NCBI GenBank assembly: GCA_027009095.1
Contig: JALVDG010000006.1
Span: 1-6,071, forward strand
Reading direction: 5' to 3'
Source: Thiotrichaceae bacterium
GTDB taxonomy: Bacteria > Pseudomonadota > Gammaproteobacteria > Thiotrichales > Thiotrichaceae
Length of the DNA: 6,071 nucleotides
The notes beneath the pieces are model-generated. The model worked only from the letters and a program-made list of their open reading frames with translations, searched no databases and was not told the DNA's origin. How positions within the stretch are numbered: the stretch's first letter is position 1; each line of letters starts with the position of its first letter. Of the stretch, positions 5,184 to 6,071 are shown piece after piece. A program made the position numbers and the translations under genes.

Positions 5184-6071
5184 TTAAGGACAGGTGATGT
5201 CTACAGTCGTTTCCACATGATTTTTATTGCTTGGGAACGATAATGAAATCTTGGAACTATTAATTCTTTGGTATGTACTAGTGCCACCACTAACTTTTAT
5301 TGATGATGGATTGGTGCATTTAGTTGTAATCTCAACTGTTCCTTCGCCTTTTAAGCGAAATTTAATATCTTCACCATTACCAAATAAGGAAATAAGTTTG
5401 CTTCTACTTGGTAATTTATTGATTCTGGTTACAGCTTTAGGAGACCCCGTATGTATTTTATAAACTCCACCATCTTGATCTAAAAATACAGTATTTTGGT
5501 TATAGGCATACCATTTATCAACAGAGCTAATTGTTTTTGAGTTATTGAGTTTTAAAGAAAAATTTCCACTATTGTTAGATTTTACTTTAGCAACAATTGT
5601 ATTATTTGCAGCACTCGATATGTCGACAGATGATGCTTTAAAGCTTTTAATACGCTGAGTGAGATCTTTCGCGGTAATAAATTCACTGCCATAGTTTTTT
5701 GCCTTACTAAGAAGGCTTTCATACATATCTAAAGTATATCCAGCACTGTCGTTATCATTTGGACCATAGTCGTGCCAAGGCCAATGAATTATAGGTTGCT
5801 GGGCATGTTTTGTTATACCGTTAAACTCTTTTCTCCAAATTTGTTTTGCTTGTTCGGCTGTTTTTTTCTGGAATCCTATAAGGGTAAAGTCAAATGACAT
5901 ATTTGGGCTTAAATACACTTTATTTGAGTCAGGCGTTAAGAAGCCAAAGGCATTAGGAAAGCCAGCCCCCAGTGCTGAGTATCCGCCTGATAAATAGTCA
6001 ACATAGGAGAGAATATTTAACGATGTGCTAAGTGTCTCAGGGTTTCCTGGAACAGCTGCACCAATATTGCT
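5184..6071 (-). CDS. pelA: PelA-type polysaccharide deacetylase, C-terminal part (5' end outside window)
   Basis: The frame is open from the window edge to TAA at 5186-5184, giving 295 residues in view. An internal GTG at 5918-5916 is not the real start, because conserved sequence continues upstream of it. A deacetylase core covers about residues 1-145: FGFLTPDSNKVYLSPNMSFD, then IIHWPWHDYGPND with H96 and H100 as the H-x3-H metal-binding pair (H600 and H604 in Pseudomonas PelA, CE18; also like fungal Agd3), then a SLLSKAKNYGSEFITAKDL helix-strand. The catalytic Asp would lie upstream. Residues from about 150 form a beta-rich C-terminal domain with Cys252 and Cys294, a possible disulfide. The family removes acetyl groups from Pel in the periplasm, making the polymer cationic. 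Whether this gene also has an N-terminal hydrolase domain, as full PelA does, cannot be seen. A terminator follows, separating it from the next gene. Confidence 0.85.
   Translation of the reverse strand, partial: SNIGAAVPGNPETLSTSLNILSYVDYLSGGYSALGAGFPNAFGFLTPDSNKVYLSPNMSFDFTLIGFQKKTAEQAKQIWRKEFNGITKHAQQPIIHWPWHDYGPNDNDSAGYTLDMYESLLSKAKNYGSEFITAKDLTQRIKSFKASSVDISSAANNTIVAKVKSNNSGNFSLKLNNSKTISSVDKWYAYNQNTVFLDQDGGVYKIHTGSPKAVTRINKLPSRSKLISLFGNGEDIKFRLKGEGTVEITTKCTNPSSIKVSGGTSTYQRINSSKISLSFPSNKNHVETTVDITCP

Noticed and set aside
5227..5463. Plus-strand 78-codon open frame
   Set aside because: It lies wholly inside the deacetylase gene on the other strand, whose protein matches a known family. 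The plus-strand peptide has no recognisable domain.
5916..5918. GTG as the start of a short 244-residue deacetylase
   Set aside because: The frame stays open to the window edge and the upstream residues (FGFLTPDSNK) fit the PelA deacetylase, so the gene begins outside the window.
1..6071. CRISPR arrays, tRNA or rRNA genes, insertion sequences
   Set aside because: No regularly spaced repeats, no tRNA-like or rRNA-like sequence and no transposase-like protein were seen on either strand.

Overview
The window is AT-rich and every supported gene lies on the minus strand. It looks like part of a Pel-type exopolysaccharide (biofilm matrix) locus from a low-GC Gram-negative bacterium. The Gram-negative reading rests on the long TPR scaffold and the Pseudomonas-like PelA and PelD sequences. 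A gammaproteobacterium is a guess from general appearance, not a demonstrated assignment.

Layout in the direction of transcription (high to low coordinates): (1) 6071-5184 is the 3' end of a gene whose product matches the C-terminal half of PelA, namely the CE18-type deacetylase with its HWPWH metal site and the trailing beta-rich domain. (2) 5183-4840 is non-coding. It holds a 44-bp near-palindrome followed by a T tract, read as a terminator, and a perfect 7-bp inverted repeat just upstream of the next gene. (3) 4839-3649 is a secreted, stand-alone PelA-type glycoside hydrolase (GH166/GH114-like) that stops early in what would be PelA's second domain. (4) 3646-1370, only 2 bp further on, is a membrane-anchored TPR protein resembling the periplasmic scaffold of PelB without its outer-membrane barrel. 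(5) 1369-995 is non-coding and rich in inverted repeats. (6) 994-1 is the 5' part of pelD: four membrane segments, a stalk helix and a GAF domain. Its c-di-GMP-binding degenerate GGDEF domain would lie beyond position 1.

Working model from knowledge of the Pel pathway: PelD, with PelE, PelF and PelG probably further downstream, forms the c-di-GMP-controlled inner-membrane synthase. The TPR protein is the periplasmic scaffold. The deacetylase trims acetyl groups from the polymer and the hydrolase cuts it. Compared with the well-known pelABCDEFG order, the notable points are the deacetylase lying upstream of a separate hydrolase, a PelB-like scaffold lacking its barrel, no pelC between scaffold and pelD, a strongly basic scaffold C-terminus, and a pelD with no ATG, GTG or TTG start at the expected place.
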